A stretch of DNA of 37,520 bases from Candidatus Poribacteria bacterium (GTDB lineage Bacteria > Poribacteria > WGA-4E > WGA-3G): NCBI GenBank assembly GCA_022821725.1, contig JAJEDB010000025.1, positions 1 to 37,520 of the forward strand. Reading direction: 5' to 3'. Positions 1 to 7,771 of this stretch are shown here, piece after piece. Each line of letters begins with the position of its first letter. Positions within the stretch are counted from its first letter, which is position 1. Made by a program: the position numbers and the translations under genes. Below the pieces are notes generated by a model, which did no database searches, was not told the origin of the DNA, and saw only the letters and a program-made list of their open reading frames with translations.

Positions 1-23
1 ATGTGCTAATGATACACTAAACA

Positions 24-76
24 TTGGTATTCTCTCCTATGAAACTCATCATAACTTTTTTAGGAAAGGATACCAA
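24..76. repeat. 16-bp imperfect inverted repeat (hairpin) upstream of the first gene
   Basis: Positions 24-39 (TTGGTATTCTCTCCTA) and 61-76 (TAGGAAAGGATACCAA) are complementary at 14 of 16 positions; one of the two mismatches is a possible G-U pair. The loop is 21 nt. It could be the terminator of a gene left of the window, an operator, or a copy of an intergenic palindrome. Only the symmetry is seen; the function is not known. Confidence 0.5.
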
Positions 77-155
77 CTTTCACACTTTTCCTCAACAGAC
101 TTTTTCACCTTATCTCTTTGACAAAAACTTTACACACCCGTCAAGATTCACAGAC

Positions 156-184
156 TTGCCAAAAAAATACAATTGTGATACATT
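156..184 (+). promoter_or_regulatory. possible sigma70-type promoter for the 283 gene
   Basis: TTGCCA (156-161), a 17-nt spacer and TACATT (179-184) lie about 100 nt upstream of the first start codon in an AT-rich stretch. A second, poorer candidate starts with TTGACA at 118-123. Assigned by consensus match only. Confidence 0.35.
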
Positions 185-282
185 TTAAATCCAACGCTAC
201 AATCGCTCTTATATTCGTTGCCTATAACGAGACACAATATTTTCCCATCACTTGCAGCAGATGGGAGTAAGGAGCTAAACTT

Positions 283-1476
283 ATGAGTAACAACGGACGG
301 ACCTTCACCGCAGAACTCGAAGAGATGGAAGTCTACGGAGAAACACGGGTCGGGTGGGATGAGAATACACCCATCAATGAAACCGTTGACGCGGCAGGCA
401 ATCTCTTCCCCGGTGAAAGAGGGTTCGGTGTAGCAGACCCCACCTCACCCAAACGCCGTGTTTATGACGATCCAGAGGTCGAAGCACTCCGCGAAAAGTT
501 ACGCGCGCACAACGGGATTCGCGGACTTGAAATCTGCGAACCTCACGAAACCCAGAAAATCGCTCGAATCTTCCATCGCGACGGTTTCGTTGTCGTCAAA
601 GACCTGCTCAACGCTCAGCAACTCGCTCGCTGGCGGGCAGGATGCGCCGAAGCACTGCGCGACATCCTCTCTATACCGGGACCGGGAGACAGAAAATATA
701 CAACCGAAACAGGACGGCTGCCACACCGCTATAGCTACGGCACCTCTTCCGCTTCAAGGCAGATGTTGCACCATCCCGCTTGGGCAAGTATGATAGATCT
801 GCCGACAACGACACCTATCGTTACGGAAATCTTCGGTTCTGCAGATTATCGCGTCTGGGGTTCAGGCGGCGACCTCTGTCTCCCGGGTGCAGTAGAGTAT
901 CAACACCTACATCCCGATGGCAGGGACCCACAGCACCTTTCCGAAGCACGCATTCGGCAAGCCGAATTGGTCGGTGCCCAACTCCAGAGGGACGACAACG
1001 GAAACCTTGATGTCCCATCACAAAAGATGATAATGGAGATGACCCCGCCGACCGTAACGATTAACTTCATCATGTGTGATCTGACCTGGGAAAACGGTCC
1101 GATCCGCCAGATTCCGGGGACGCATACACTGCAGCAGAATCCACCACCGCCGGGCGATGAACCCGATTGGATGAAACACTCGACACTCGTCGGCGGAACG
1201 GCTGGCGCCGGTGTGTTCCGAGATAACCGCGCCTGGCACGGGGCAACCCCAAACCTCTCAAGAGAAATTCGCGCACTGCCAAACGTTGAATACGCCGCAC
1301 CGTGGCGCTCACAACGCGGGTTCAGTAGGATTATGCCCCACGAAATTTGGGAAACCTTGACACCCTACGCTCAGAAATTGTGTGAGTGGATCAAAGCAGA
1401 CCCAGGTGTCTGGCCGCCGGGTGCCGGTATTATGCATCCGCTCTCAAGCAAACGCGCTGAAGCGGCAAAGGGTTGA
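283..1476 (+). CDS. phytanoyl-CoA dioxygenase (PhyH) family protein
   Basis: This is a 397-residue cytosolic protein of the PhyH branch of Fe(II)/2-oxoglutarate oxygenases, which hydroxylate or otherwise oxidise small molecules. The PhyH core begins near residue 96 with FHRDGFVVVKDLL. The probable iron ligands are H210 and D212 (HPD within QHLHPDG) and the distal H319 (AWHGATPNLS), with R327 or R330 as the likely 2-oxoglutarate-binding arginine. The start follows a clear ribosome site (GGAG and AAGGAG about 10-15 nt upstream). A Gfo/Idh/MocA gene follows after 25 nt, and the same pairing recurs at 2583/3911, suggesting that oxygenase and dehydrogenase act on related substrates. The substrate cannot be read from sequence. 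Family assignment is firm; the physiological reaction is unknown. Confidence 0.88.
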   Translation: MSNNGRTFTAELEEMEVYGETRVGWDENTPINETVDAAGNLFPGERGFGVADPTSPKRRVYDDPEVEALREKLRAHNGIRGLEICEPHETQKIARIFHRDGFVVVKDLLNAQQLARWRAGCAEALRDILSIPGPGDRKYTTETGRLPHRYSYGTSSASRQMLHHPAWASMIDLPTTTPIVTEIFGSADYRVWGSGGDLCLPGAVEYQHLHPDGRDPQHLSEARIRQAELVGAQLQRDDNGNLDVPSQKMIMEMTPPTVTINFIMCDLTWENGPIRQIPGTHTLQQNPPPPGDEPDWMKHSTLVGGTAGAGVFRDNRAWHGATPNLSREIRALPNVEYAAPWRSQRGFSRIMPHEIWETLTPYAQKLCEWIKADPGVWPPGAGIMHPLSSKRAEAAKG

Positions 1477-1501
1477 AATAGTTAATAGGAGGAAACAAAA
1501 T

Positions 1502-2536
1502 ATGTTAAACTGGGGCGTTATGGGGGCAGGTGGCATCGCTTATGTCTTCTGCAACGGGATGCGTTTTACGGACTCCGGGCAGATCCTTGCCGTTGCGAGT
1601 CGCACGCAATCCAAGATAGACAGACTCACGAACGATTACAACATTCCTCGCCAATATAATGACTATGATGGCTTGTTAACGGACGACGATATTAATGCTG
1701 TTTATATTGCCACGATCCATCCACTTCATGCGGAGTGGGCAATAAAATGTGCCGAAGCGGGGAAACATCTCCTCATCGAGAAACCGATCAGCATGAACCA
1801 CGCCGAAGCCGCTGCGATGATAGACGCAGCACGCGCAAACGATGTGTTTCTCATGGAAGCCTTTATGTATCGTTGCCATCCACAGGTTGCGAAGGTGGTC
1901 GAACTGATACAGGACGGGACAATCGGCGAGGTCCGTGTCATCCGATCAACTTTCAGTTATCGGTCGAATTTTAACCCGCAAAGCCGAATTTTCAACCGTG
2001 AAATGGGTGGCGGTGGTATCCTTGACATCGGATGCTATACGGCTTCAATGACTCGCAAAATGGCGGGTGCTGCTGAAAATAAGCTATTCCTGAACCCCGT
2101 TGAAATAAAAGGGAACGGCAAAATCGGTCCTACGGGGGTTGACCACATCGCAGCAGCGACGCTCAAATTTGAAAACGGTATCGTTGGGGAGATAATCGCT
2201 GCCGTTGAATGCAGCGTTGGGAGCAGCGTCTTTATCTACGGCACAGAAGGCTCAATTACGATTCCAAGCCCTTGGTTGCCTTCGTCGCTCTGTCGCCAGG
2301 CACGAGAGCCGTTGCCGTTGGATACAACTTTCCCGTCAACAAAAATTATTGTTGACGCGCATCAGCGTCAGGAAGAAATTACGATTGACGTTGATCGGGA
2401 CCTCTTCACTTATGAGGCGGATACAGTCGCCAACCACATCGCAGATCGGCAAGCACCGGCGATGTCTTGGGACGATACGCTCGGCAATATGCAACTACTG
2501 GAGGCGTGGCTCGCGGAAGTAGGGGTCGTGCATTAG
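1502..2536 (+). CDS. Gfo/Idh/MocA family NAD(P)-dependent oxidoreductase
   Basis: A 344-residue dehydrogenase of the Gfo/Idh/MocA family. The Rossmann glycine motif is GAGGIA at residues 8-13 and the family signature EKP is at 93-95 (LLIEKPIS). The later GGGGILDIGCYT segment has tyrosine where many sugar-dehydrogenase relatives carry histidine (DxGxH). This is typical of the dimeric dihydrodiol/xylose dehydrogenase-like branch. The open frame extends upstream to 1382 inside the preceding gene, but the ATG at 1502 has a perfect AGGAGG five to eight bases upstream and begins exactly where the Rossmann fold should, so I use it. It is probably co-transcribed with the PhyH gene upstream. Substrate unknown; likely a sugar, inositol or similar polyol derivative. 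Confidence 0.88.
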   Translation: MLNWGVMGAGGIAYVFCNGMRFTDSGQILAVASRTQSKIDRLTNDYNIPRQYNDYDGLLTDDDINAVYIATIHPLHAEWAIKCAEAGKHLLIEKPISMNHAEAAAMIDAARANDVFLMEAFMYRCHPQVAKVVELIQDGTIGEVRVIRSTFSYRSNFNPQSRIFNREMGGGGILDIGCYTASMTRKMAGAAENKLFLNPVEIKGNGKIGPTGVDHIAAATLKFENGIVGEIIAAVECSVGSSVFIYGTEGSITIPSPWLPSSLCRQAREPLPLDTTFPSTKIIVDAHQRQEEITIDVDRDLFTYEADTVANHIADRQAPAMSWDDTLGNMQLLEAWLAEVGVVH

Positions 2537-2582
2537 ATAGATACAAACGTAGAATCTCACAATTATTCAGGAGTTAACACCG

Positions 2583-3794
2583 ATGGTGAAAGACGATATT
2601 TTTCAGGAACGCGTTGTCCGGGTTGAAAAGCCGTCGGCGCACTTTACACTGCTTCGGAACGTTGATGGAGATTTTCTCGGCGTCTCCGCCACGAACGAAC
2701 TCGCAACTTTCGATTACACCGACGATCAGGCGATATGGGAACAGGTCAAAGGCATCGCTGCCTACCGTCACGTCGCCACAGGACTCCAACTTGAAGCGGA
2801 ACCCGCTGAGGCTGAGAAGGGGTGCTACCTTCGTCATAACGGGGATTCACTCGCCAGTGACGGCAGCGTGGGTGCCGAAAGTGCCGTGTTCTCCGCTGGA
2901 CACGGGCCCGCACACCTGCCATCCGAATACCTAAAATCATTCAAACAAAACGGATGGGCCTGCCTACCTTCCATCATCGCACCTGATATTGTCGAAGAGT
3001 TAGAGCGGGTGAGCTGCACGGGTCGCTGGGAAGCAGAAACCTACGAGCGGCGCATGCCACCAATGAATGAGACTGCAGCAGTAGCAAAAATTGCGACAGA
3101 ACCCGTCTCCTTGTGGTTGATGCGTGAGTATATGCAGACGCACGAAATACGTCTCGGACACTCGCCAGGCTTCGCAATCCTCCCACCAGACGATGGCAGA
3201 CGGAAAGTTCAAGGGTGGCACTCAGATTTCCCCTATCTCTGGGGTATCGCCGGCAGTGAAGTTGTCAACCGAATACCGATTCACAAGGTCGAGGGTTTGG
3301 TCATGGGGGTCCAGCGAAACCTCTGCGTCTCGGAATTCCGCAAGGAAAACGGAGCAACCTGTTTCAAACTCGGATCCCACACATTCGGTCAAGGTCCACC
3401 CGTCGAGTGGGTAAACGGAAACACCTCCAGGGAGGACGGGCATCGCGAGTCCAAAGGGCTGCCATACACCGGACCGGATGCCGATGTGGTCGAGGCACCA
3501 CCGGGGAGTTATATCGTTTATGATTCTCGGATTTGGCATCGCGCCGGCGTAAATCGCACGCCACATAAGCGAGCGGCAATGTTACAGGCGGTTATTCCGA
3601 TGTACATCATGCCGTTTATGGATACAAGTCGTCCCTATAAAGACTTTATCAACAGTCCCTTGGCAGAAGAACTGACTGCCCTTGAGCATAAAGAGCTTGA
3701 GTCGATTATGGTGAATAAGATGGTCGGCCCCCAAGGGCATCTGGCAATCACCGTTGACGAGGAATTGACTGAGAAAATACAACCATCTCAGTAA
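2583..3794 (+). CDS. PhyH-family oxygenase with an extra N-terminal domain
   Basis: A 403-residue protein. The PhyH-type oxygenase part starts near residue 113 (YLKSFKQNGWACLPSII). It has iron ligands H213 and D215 in GWHSDFPYLW and H319 in SRIWHRAGVNR, with R325 or R330 available for 2-oxoglutarate. Residues 1-110 are not part of the usual PhyH fold. This stretch is rich in beta-type segments with spaced aromatic and glycine positions (FTLLRNVDGDFLGV, GCYLRHNGDSLASD), reminiscent of a beta-trefoil or fascin-like binding module; that is an inference. The start has CAGGAG ten bases upstream. It lies 46 nt behind a Gfo/Idh gene and belongs to the alternating oxygenase/dehydrogenase cluster. Confidence 0.85.
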   Translation: MVKDDIFQERVVRVEKPSAHFTLLRNVDGDFLGVSATNELATFDYTDDQAIWEQVKGIAAYRHVATGLQLEAEPAEAEKGCYLRHNGDSLASDGSVGAESAVFSAGHGPAHLPSEYLKSFKQNGWACLPSIIAPDIVEELERVSCTGRWEAETYERRMPPMNETAAVAKIATEPVSLWLMREYMQTHEIRLGHSPGFAILPPDDGRRKVQGWHSDFPYLWGIAGSEVVNRIPIHKVEGLVMGVQRNLCVSEFRKENGATCFKLGSHTFGQGPPVEWVNGNTSREDGHRESKGLPYTGPDADVVEAPPGSYIVYDSRIWHRAGVNRTPHKRAAMLQAVIPMYIMPFMDTSRPYKDFINSPLAEELTALEHKELESIMVNKMVGPQGHLAITVDEELTEKIQPSQ

Positions 3795-3843
3795 TATCAT
3801 TGAGAGTGACTATAGTTTGGACAATTTGCTGTAGAATAGGCTG

Positions 3844-3872
3844 TTGGTCTCCTGTTCATTCTTTTGTAGAAT
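3844..3872 (+). promoter_or_regulatory. possible promoter for the 3911 dehydrogenase gene
   Basis: TTGGTC (3844-3849), 17-nt spacer, TAGAAT (3867-3872), 38 nt before the start codon in a 116-nt intergenic gap. The 11-mer TGTAGAATAGG occurs twice, at 3830-3840 and 3865-3875, so the -10 region is duplicated. Consensus match only. Confidence 0.35.
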
Positions 3873-3910
3873 AGGAAACCGTGGTTTAGTAAGAGCGAAG
3901 GAGACAACGA

Positions 3911-5128
3911 ATGCGGAAAGCCAAGATTGCATCCGTGGGGTGTGGTTGGGTCGCGAAACGTTGGCATCTGCCGACAATCGCTGAGTTGACGAAAAGAGGG
4001 GATTTGGATTACGTAGCCGTGTGCGATATTGATGAAGATACCGCTCGCGCAGCCGGTGAAGAATACGGTCTCCCTTACTATACAGATGTCGAACAGATGC
4101 TGGAAAAACACAGCGACATTGATGTTGTAGACATCAGTACCGGTGATTATGAACACCATACAATCGCGAAGATCGCCGCTGAACACAAGATGCATCCAAT
4201 CGTTGAAAAGCCGATGGCACCCACCCTCACCTGCTGCGATGTAATCATAGACAGTTGCGAAAAAAACGGGGTCCATTTTGAGGTCGCCGAGAATTACTTT
4301 CGGATGCCCGGAGATCGAATCATCATTAAACTTATTCAGGAGGGTGTGCTGGGTGACATTGCGCGAGTACACTTCATTGAACCTTTTGGGCGTAGACCGT
4401 TTGTGCAGGGTGCGGGAAAGCCGCGCGGCATAGAATCGCCTATATCCACATTTACGTCCCACTCCGGTGTTTGCATTGATATGGGAGTCCATCGGATGTC
4501 CCAACTTCGATGTTATGCCCAAAGTGAACCGAAGAAAATCACCGGCATCACGAAGCAATTCGCCGCAAGTCCCAACAACGACGTTTATGAAGATTGGGGG
4601 CACGCAATCATTGAGTTTGAAAGCGGTGCCGTTGGTGTTTATGAGACCTCTCGGGTCGGAGAAGAGACGATTAAGTACAGGCAGATTATGGGAACGAAAG
4701 GTGTGATAACGGATACCGATTTCTGGACGGCTGATTTTCCGCTTCGGGTCATTGACAACGGTGAAATGAAAGATATCCCGATCGAAACGGAACGGCATCA
4801 CGTTGATGGCGTAGATGTTCTTTCCAGAATCGTTGTGCATACCGACCCACAGATTGTGTATGAAAATCCTTTCAGAACGTATGCAATCGACGATTGGAAT
4901 GTCGGAACCGCTGAGGAGATTATGACAATAGCGAGGGCGGCACTCACAGGCGAGCCACCGGAATACGGGATCGGCGGCAGGAAAGATGTGGAGATGTGCA
5001 TCGCGCTATACGAATCCTCACGGACGGGAATGGCACCCATCGACCTCCCGATAACGGAAACGACCGGTTACGAGCAGATGGTTCACGACGAATACCGTCA
5101 AAAATTCGGCCACGCCATTGATGCGTAA
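3911..5128 (+). CDS. Gfo/Idh/MocA family oxidoreductase
   Basis: A 405-residue NAD(P)-dependent dehydrogenase homologue. The dinucleotide motif is GCGWVA (residues 10-15), the EKP signature is at 99-101 (VEKPMAP), and the catalytic D190 and H194 are in IDMGVHRMSQL, the DxxxH form expected of active sugar/inositol-type members. Its length exceeds the usual 330-380 residues because of a longer C-terminal part. The start is preceded by GAAGGAG. It is separated from the upstream PhyH gene by 116 nt that carry a candidate promoter, so it may also be expressed on its own. It differs clearly from the 1502 gene (EKPMAP and DxGVH versus EKPIS and DIGCY), so the two are not recent duplicates. Substrate unknown. 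Confidence 0.87.
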   Translation: MRKAKIASVGCGWVAKRWHLPTIAELTKRGDLDYVAVCDIDEDTARAAGEEYGLPYYTDVEQMLEKHSDIDVVDISTGDYEHHTIAKIAAEHKMHPIVEKPMAPTLTCCDVIIDSCEKNGVHFEVAENYFRMPGDRIIIKLIQEGVLGDIARVHFIEPFGRRPFVQGAGKPRGIESPISTFTSHSGVCIDMGVHRMSQLRCYAQSEPKKITGITKQFAASPNNDVYEDWGHAIIEFESGAVGVYETSRVGEETIKYRQIMGTKGVITDTDFWTADFPLRVIDNGEMKDIPIETERHHVDGVDVLSRIVVHTDPQIVYENPFRTYAIDDWNVGTAEEIMTIARAALTGEPPEYGIGGRKDVEMCIALYESSRTGMAPIDLPITETTGYEQMVHDEYRQKFGHAIDA

Positions 5129-5166
5129 TAATTATCCACAGCACCAGTTTTCCCTAATCTAAGGCA

Positions 5167-5256
5167 GGTGCGGTTTTGCGGCGTACTCGCCGCGGTGAAT
5201 GCCACACGGAGAATCTTCATACCGTTGATTCATGCGATCTGCATTCCAACCGCACC
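5167..5256. repeat. structured intergenic element: nested inverted repeats
   Basis: GGTGCGGTT at 5167-5175 is perfectly complementary to AACCGCACC at 5248-5256. Inside this stem lies a second perfect hairpin, GCGGCG (5178-5183), loop TACT, CGCCGC (5188-5193). With the hairpin at 5268-5296 it fills most of the 320-nt gap between the 3911 gene and aroQ. I see no convincing gene in the gap. Possible readings are a palindromic mobile repeat, a small RNA, or a terminator region. Confidence 0.55.
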
Positions 5257-5267
5257 ATAGTACCATG

Positions 5268-5296
5268 GGTTGGGTTGAGGACTGTGAAACCCAACC
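5268..5296. repeat. 9-bp perfect hairpin of the GGTTGGGTT type
   Basis: GGTTGGGTT (5268-5276) and AACCCAACC (5288-5296) are exact inverted repeats around an 11-nt loop. The same GGTTGGGTT arm recurs at 14662-14670 between korA and korB without its partner. This suggests a dispersed palindromic repeat more than a classical terminator, as there is no T-run. Confidence 0.55.
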
Positions 5297-5376
5297 TTCT
5301 CCAGAAGAGACATATTCCCTCCATTTTCTCCGCTTACCTCCTAAAACACAACAGCACCAGAACCGATGAAAAAACT

Positions 5377-5405
5377 TTGCAAATTTTTCTAATCCGTTGT
5401 ATACT
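5377..5405 (+). promoter_or_regulatory. sigma70-type promoter for aroQ
   Basis: TTGCAA (5377-5382), a 17-nt AT-rich spacer and TATACT (5400-5405) lie 43 nt upstream of the aroQ start. Spacing is ideal and both hexamers are close to consensus. Confidence 0.65.
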
Positions 5406-5448
5406 CTTTCGGGAAAGGTAATACTTCAAGTGAAAAGGAAATACGCGC

Positions 5449-5901
5449 ATGAACATTCTTGTCCTCCACGGGCCCAACCTACACCTCTTAGGGAAACGTC
5501 AACCGGAGATCTACGGACATCAAACGCTATCGGATATTAACAATACACTTGACCGCCAAGCAGCCGCATCATCCCATGCGATTACCCTCAAAATCTTTCA
5601 ATCTAACCACGAAGGCGAACTCGTCTCTATCATCGGAGACCACATCGACTGGGCAGATGGTATCCTGATTAATCCCGCTGCTTACACACATACCAGTGTC
5701 GCCATCCGAGACGCACTCTCCACCGTCGCACGCCCCGTCATAGAGATTCACCTCTCTAACATCTACGCCCGCGAAGAATTTCGGCATCATTCCTACATAT
5801 CGGCGGTTGCGGTCGGTGTCATCGGCGGTTTCGGAACGCACAGTTACACCCTTGCCCTTGAGGCAATGATCCAGATTTTGCAACATACCAAAGAAAATTA
5901 A
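5449..5901 (+). CDS. aroQ: type II 3-dehydroquinate dehydratase
   Basis: A 150-residue type II dehydroquinase, the usual length for this dodecameric enzyme. It converts 3-dehydroquinate to 3-dehydroshikimate in the shikimate pathway. All signatures are present: LVLHGPNLHLLGKRQPEIYG at the N-terminus with the catalytic Y22 and R17 of the mobile loop, FQSNHEGELV (51-60), INPAAYTH with N75 and H81, EIHLSNIYAREEFRH with H101 and R112. The start at 5449 follows AAAGGAAA and fits the family N-terminus exactly. It has its own promoter at 5377. No other shikimate gene is nearby, so it is a stand-alone locus. Confidence 0.96.
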   Translation: MNILVLHGPNLHLLGKRQPEIYGHQTLSDINNTLDRQAAASSHAITLKIFQSNHEGELVSIIGDHIDWADGILINPAAYTHTSVAIRDALSTVARPVIEIHLSNIYAREEFRHHSYISAVAVGVIGGFGTHSYTLALEAMIQILQHTKEN

Positions 5902-5904
5902 AAA

Positions 5905-6058
5905 GCGCGAAGCCTGAAACGAAGTGGAGGGGGTTTGCTTGGGGTTTTTGATAGGGGTGTTTTTGCTTGGGCATTTCTGCGTATTTCTTCAGGTATACGG
6001 AGACGATCCTGAAACTCCGGACGAACTTCACCGAGCCGCAAGGAAAAATTAAAAAATG
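5905..6058 (+). repeat. dispersed leader repeat ending at the 6056 start codon
   Basis: The gap between aroQ and the aminotransferase gene holds a head block at 5905-5933 (GCGCGAAGCCTGAAACGAAG, then TGGAGG). A tail block runs into the ATG: CTTCACCGAGCCGCAAGG (6026-6043), then A-rich sequence to ATG at 6056. Closely similar head and tail blocks precede the 8754 gene. The AAGG of the tail supplies the ribosome site. Confidence 0.5.
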
Positions 6059-7201
6059 GCAAAAAATCCTTTTATACCGTTTAGCCGACCTTGGATTGAT
6101 GATACTGAAATCGAAGCCGTTAGCCAAGTCCTCGCCTCCAAATGGATCAGCACAGGGACCAGAGTGCGCGAATTTGAACGCGCCTTCGCCGAATACCTCG
6201 GCGTCAAGCACGCCATTGCTGTCAGCTCCTGCACCCACGCGCTACATCTGAGTCTCGTTGTAACCGGAATCGGAAACGGCGACGAAGTCATCACGACCCC
6301 TTACACCTTCACCGCCACTGCTGAAGCCATCCGATATGTGGGTGCAAAACCGGTCTTTGTGGACATCGATCCGCATACGTTGAACATTGACATAACCAAA
6401 ATTGAACAGGCGATAACCTCGCGCACGAAGGCACTAATGCCTGTCCATTTCGCCGGTCTCCCGTGCGACATGGATGCGCTACGGGACATCTGCCGAAATC
6501 ACAATCTCATCCTTATTGACGACGCTGCCCACGCCATCCCGACCGAATACAAAGGGGAATACATCGGCAGTATCGGTGACCTATCCGCCTTTAGTTTTTA
6601 TGCGAACAAAAACCTGACGACAGGGGAAGGTGGTATGATTACCACGAATAACGATGCCTTCGCCAAACCGCTCCACACGATGCGGCTCCACGGAATCGAT
6701 AAGGATGCGTGGGCGCGTCAGTCACAGCGCGACATCTGGCGATACGACATCGCGACTGAAGGGTATAAATATAACATGACCGATATCCAAGCCGCGATGG
6801 GGTTGTGCCAACTCATGAAACTCAACAAACAACATGAACGCCGTCGAGATCTCGCGCAGATTTATCAAAAGGAACTCGCAAATCTTCCGCACATCAGCAC
6901 ACCCGCCGCACCGGAGAATCCGAACGAACATTCGTGGCATCTCTACATTATCCAACTCCCACCCGGTGAACGCGACGGATTTATCAGAGCCTTGGGCGAG
7001 GCAAACATCGAATGCAGTGTCCACTATATCCCATTACATCTCTTCGAGTTTTATCAGGAGCAATACGGCTACCGTGTCGGCGATTTCCCGTCCGCTGAGG
7101 CAGCATTTGAACGCGTCGTGAGTTTGCCCCTCCATCCGGGGTTAACCGAAGAGGAAATTCATATCGTCATCGGTGAAATAGGAAATATTTTAGGTTCGTA
7201 A
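6056..7201 (+). CDS. DegT/DnrJ/EryC1/StrS-family PLP aminotransferase
   Basis: A 381-residue fold-type I PLP enzyme of the family that aminates nucleotide-linked keto-sugars (or acts as dehydratase/synthase in sugar and antibiotic pathways). Visible family signatures are FSRPWIDDTEIEAV near the N-terminus, STGTRVREFERAFAEYLG, SSCTHALHLSL (PLP phosphate region), PVHFAGLPCDMD, IDDAAHAI with D155/D156, and the aldimine lysine K185 in SFYANKNLTTGEGG. The start codon sits directly behind the CAAGGAAAAATT leader repeat. Its stop codon is immediately followed by the ATG of the next gene, so 6056-8654 is one transcription unit. No sugar-nucleotide genes are nearby, so the substrate is open. Confidence 0.92.
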   Translation: MAKNPFIPFSRPWIDDTEIEAVSQVLASKWISTGTRVREFERAFAEYLGVKHAIAVSSCTHALHLSLVVTGIGNGDEVITTPYTFTATAEAIRYVGAKPVFVDIDPHTLNIDITKIEQAITSRTKALMPVHFAGLPCDMDALRDICRNHNLILIDDAAHAIPTEYKGEYIGSIGDLSAFSFYANKNLTTGEGGMITTNNDAFAKPLHTMRLHGIDKDAWARQSQRDIWRYDIATEGYKYNMTDIQAAMGLCQLMKLNKQHERRRDLAQIYQKELANLPHISTPAAPENPNEHSWHLYIIQLPPGERDGFIRALGEANIECSVHYIPLHLFEFYQEQYGYRVGDFPSAEAAFERVVSLPLHPGLTEEEIHIVIGEIGNILGS

Positions 7202-7771
7202 ATGGACACACCTAACCCAGTGAACACCACCCTCTACCAAATCATCCCCAACGATGTCTGTTTCTCGTGTGATGTCTGCTGCCGATTTTTAGAAGCAGAC
7301 AGTCCCCTTGCGCCCATCTTCACCGAAGTCGAGACGGCAAAAGTTATTGCACACGGTGCCGATCCGGCACTGTTCCGTCCACAGACAGACGGAAAAAGCG
7401 CGCAGATTCAGTTAAAACCGCGCAACGATTTCTATATCTGTCCGTTTTTTGAACCAGAGACGAGTCACTGCACCATCTATCCGATCCGTCCGCTTGATTG
7501 CCAACTCTATCCATTCGCGCTCATGCGTAGCGAGGATGGCAACCAGATTGTGCTCGGCGTAGATACCCTCTGCCCGTTTGGTGAAGCACACCTCGAAACG
7601 GAAGCCTTTCAGAGGCATATCCACCACGTCATTGATTACGTCGAATCCGAATCGGTCAGGGCGGAGATAATCGCCAACTGGAGCTTGATCGGTGATTATC
7701 AAGACACCGTGAAAATTGTCCACACCTTAGCGCAATTGACAGATGCAACTCCAACCGCTAACGCTCAATGA
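7202..7771 (+). CDS. YkgJ-type cysteine-cluster protein
   Basis: A 189-residue protein with the YkgJ/UPF0153 cysteine pattern thought to bind zinc or an iron-sulfur centre. It has C20, C23, C26 and C27 (CFSCDVCCRF), then C80, C90 and C100 in CPFFEPETSHC and RPLDCQLYPF. The RPxDCxxYPF box is the family hallmark. It starts at the first base after the upstream stop codon and its 3' end overlaps the next gene by 29 nt, indicating translational coupling in a three-gene operon. Some family members are linked to oxidase or methyltransferase maturation, but the molecular role is not established. I infer only a metal-binding function here. Confidence 0.8.
   Translation: MDTPNPVNTTLYQIIPNDVCFSCDVCCRFLEADSPLAPIFTEVETAKVIAHGADPALFRPQTDGKSAQIQLKPRNDFYICPFFEPETSHCTIYPIRPLDCQLYPFALMRSEDGNQIVLGVDTLCPFGEAHLETEAFQRHIHHVIDYVESESVRAEIIANWSLIGDYQDTVKIVHTLAQLTDATPTANAQ

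Noticed and set aside
1382..1501. Upstream extension of the first Gfo/Idh gene
   Set aside because: Lies inside the preceding gene and lacks family similarity, while ATG 1502 has a perfect ribosome site.
3797..4840. 347-codon open frame on the minus strand
   Set aside because: Fully antisense to the well-supported Gfo/Idh gene at 3911; it has no recognisable motif and is a codon-structure shadow.
5176..5421. 81-codon open frame in the gap before aroQ
   Set aside because: Runs through palindromes and the aroQ promoter, with no protein-like features.
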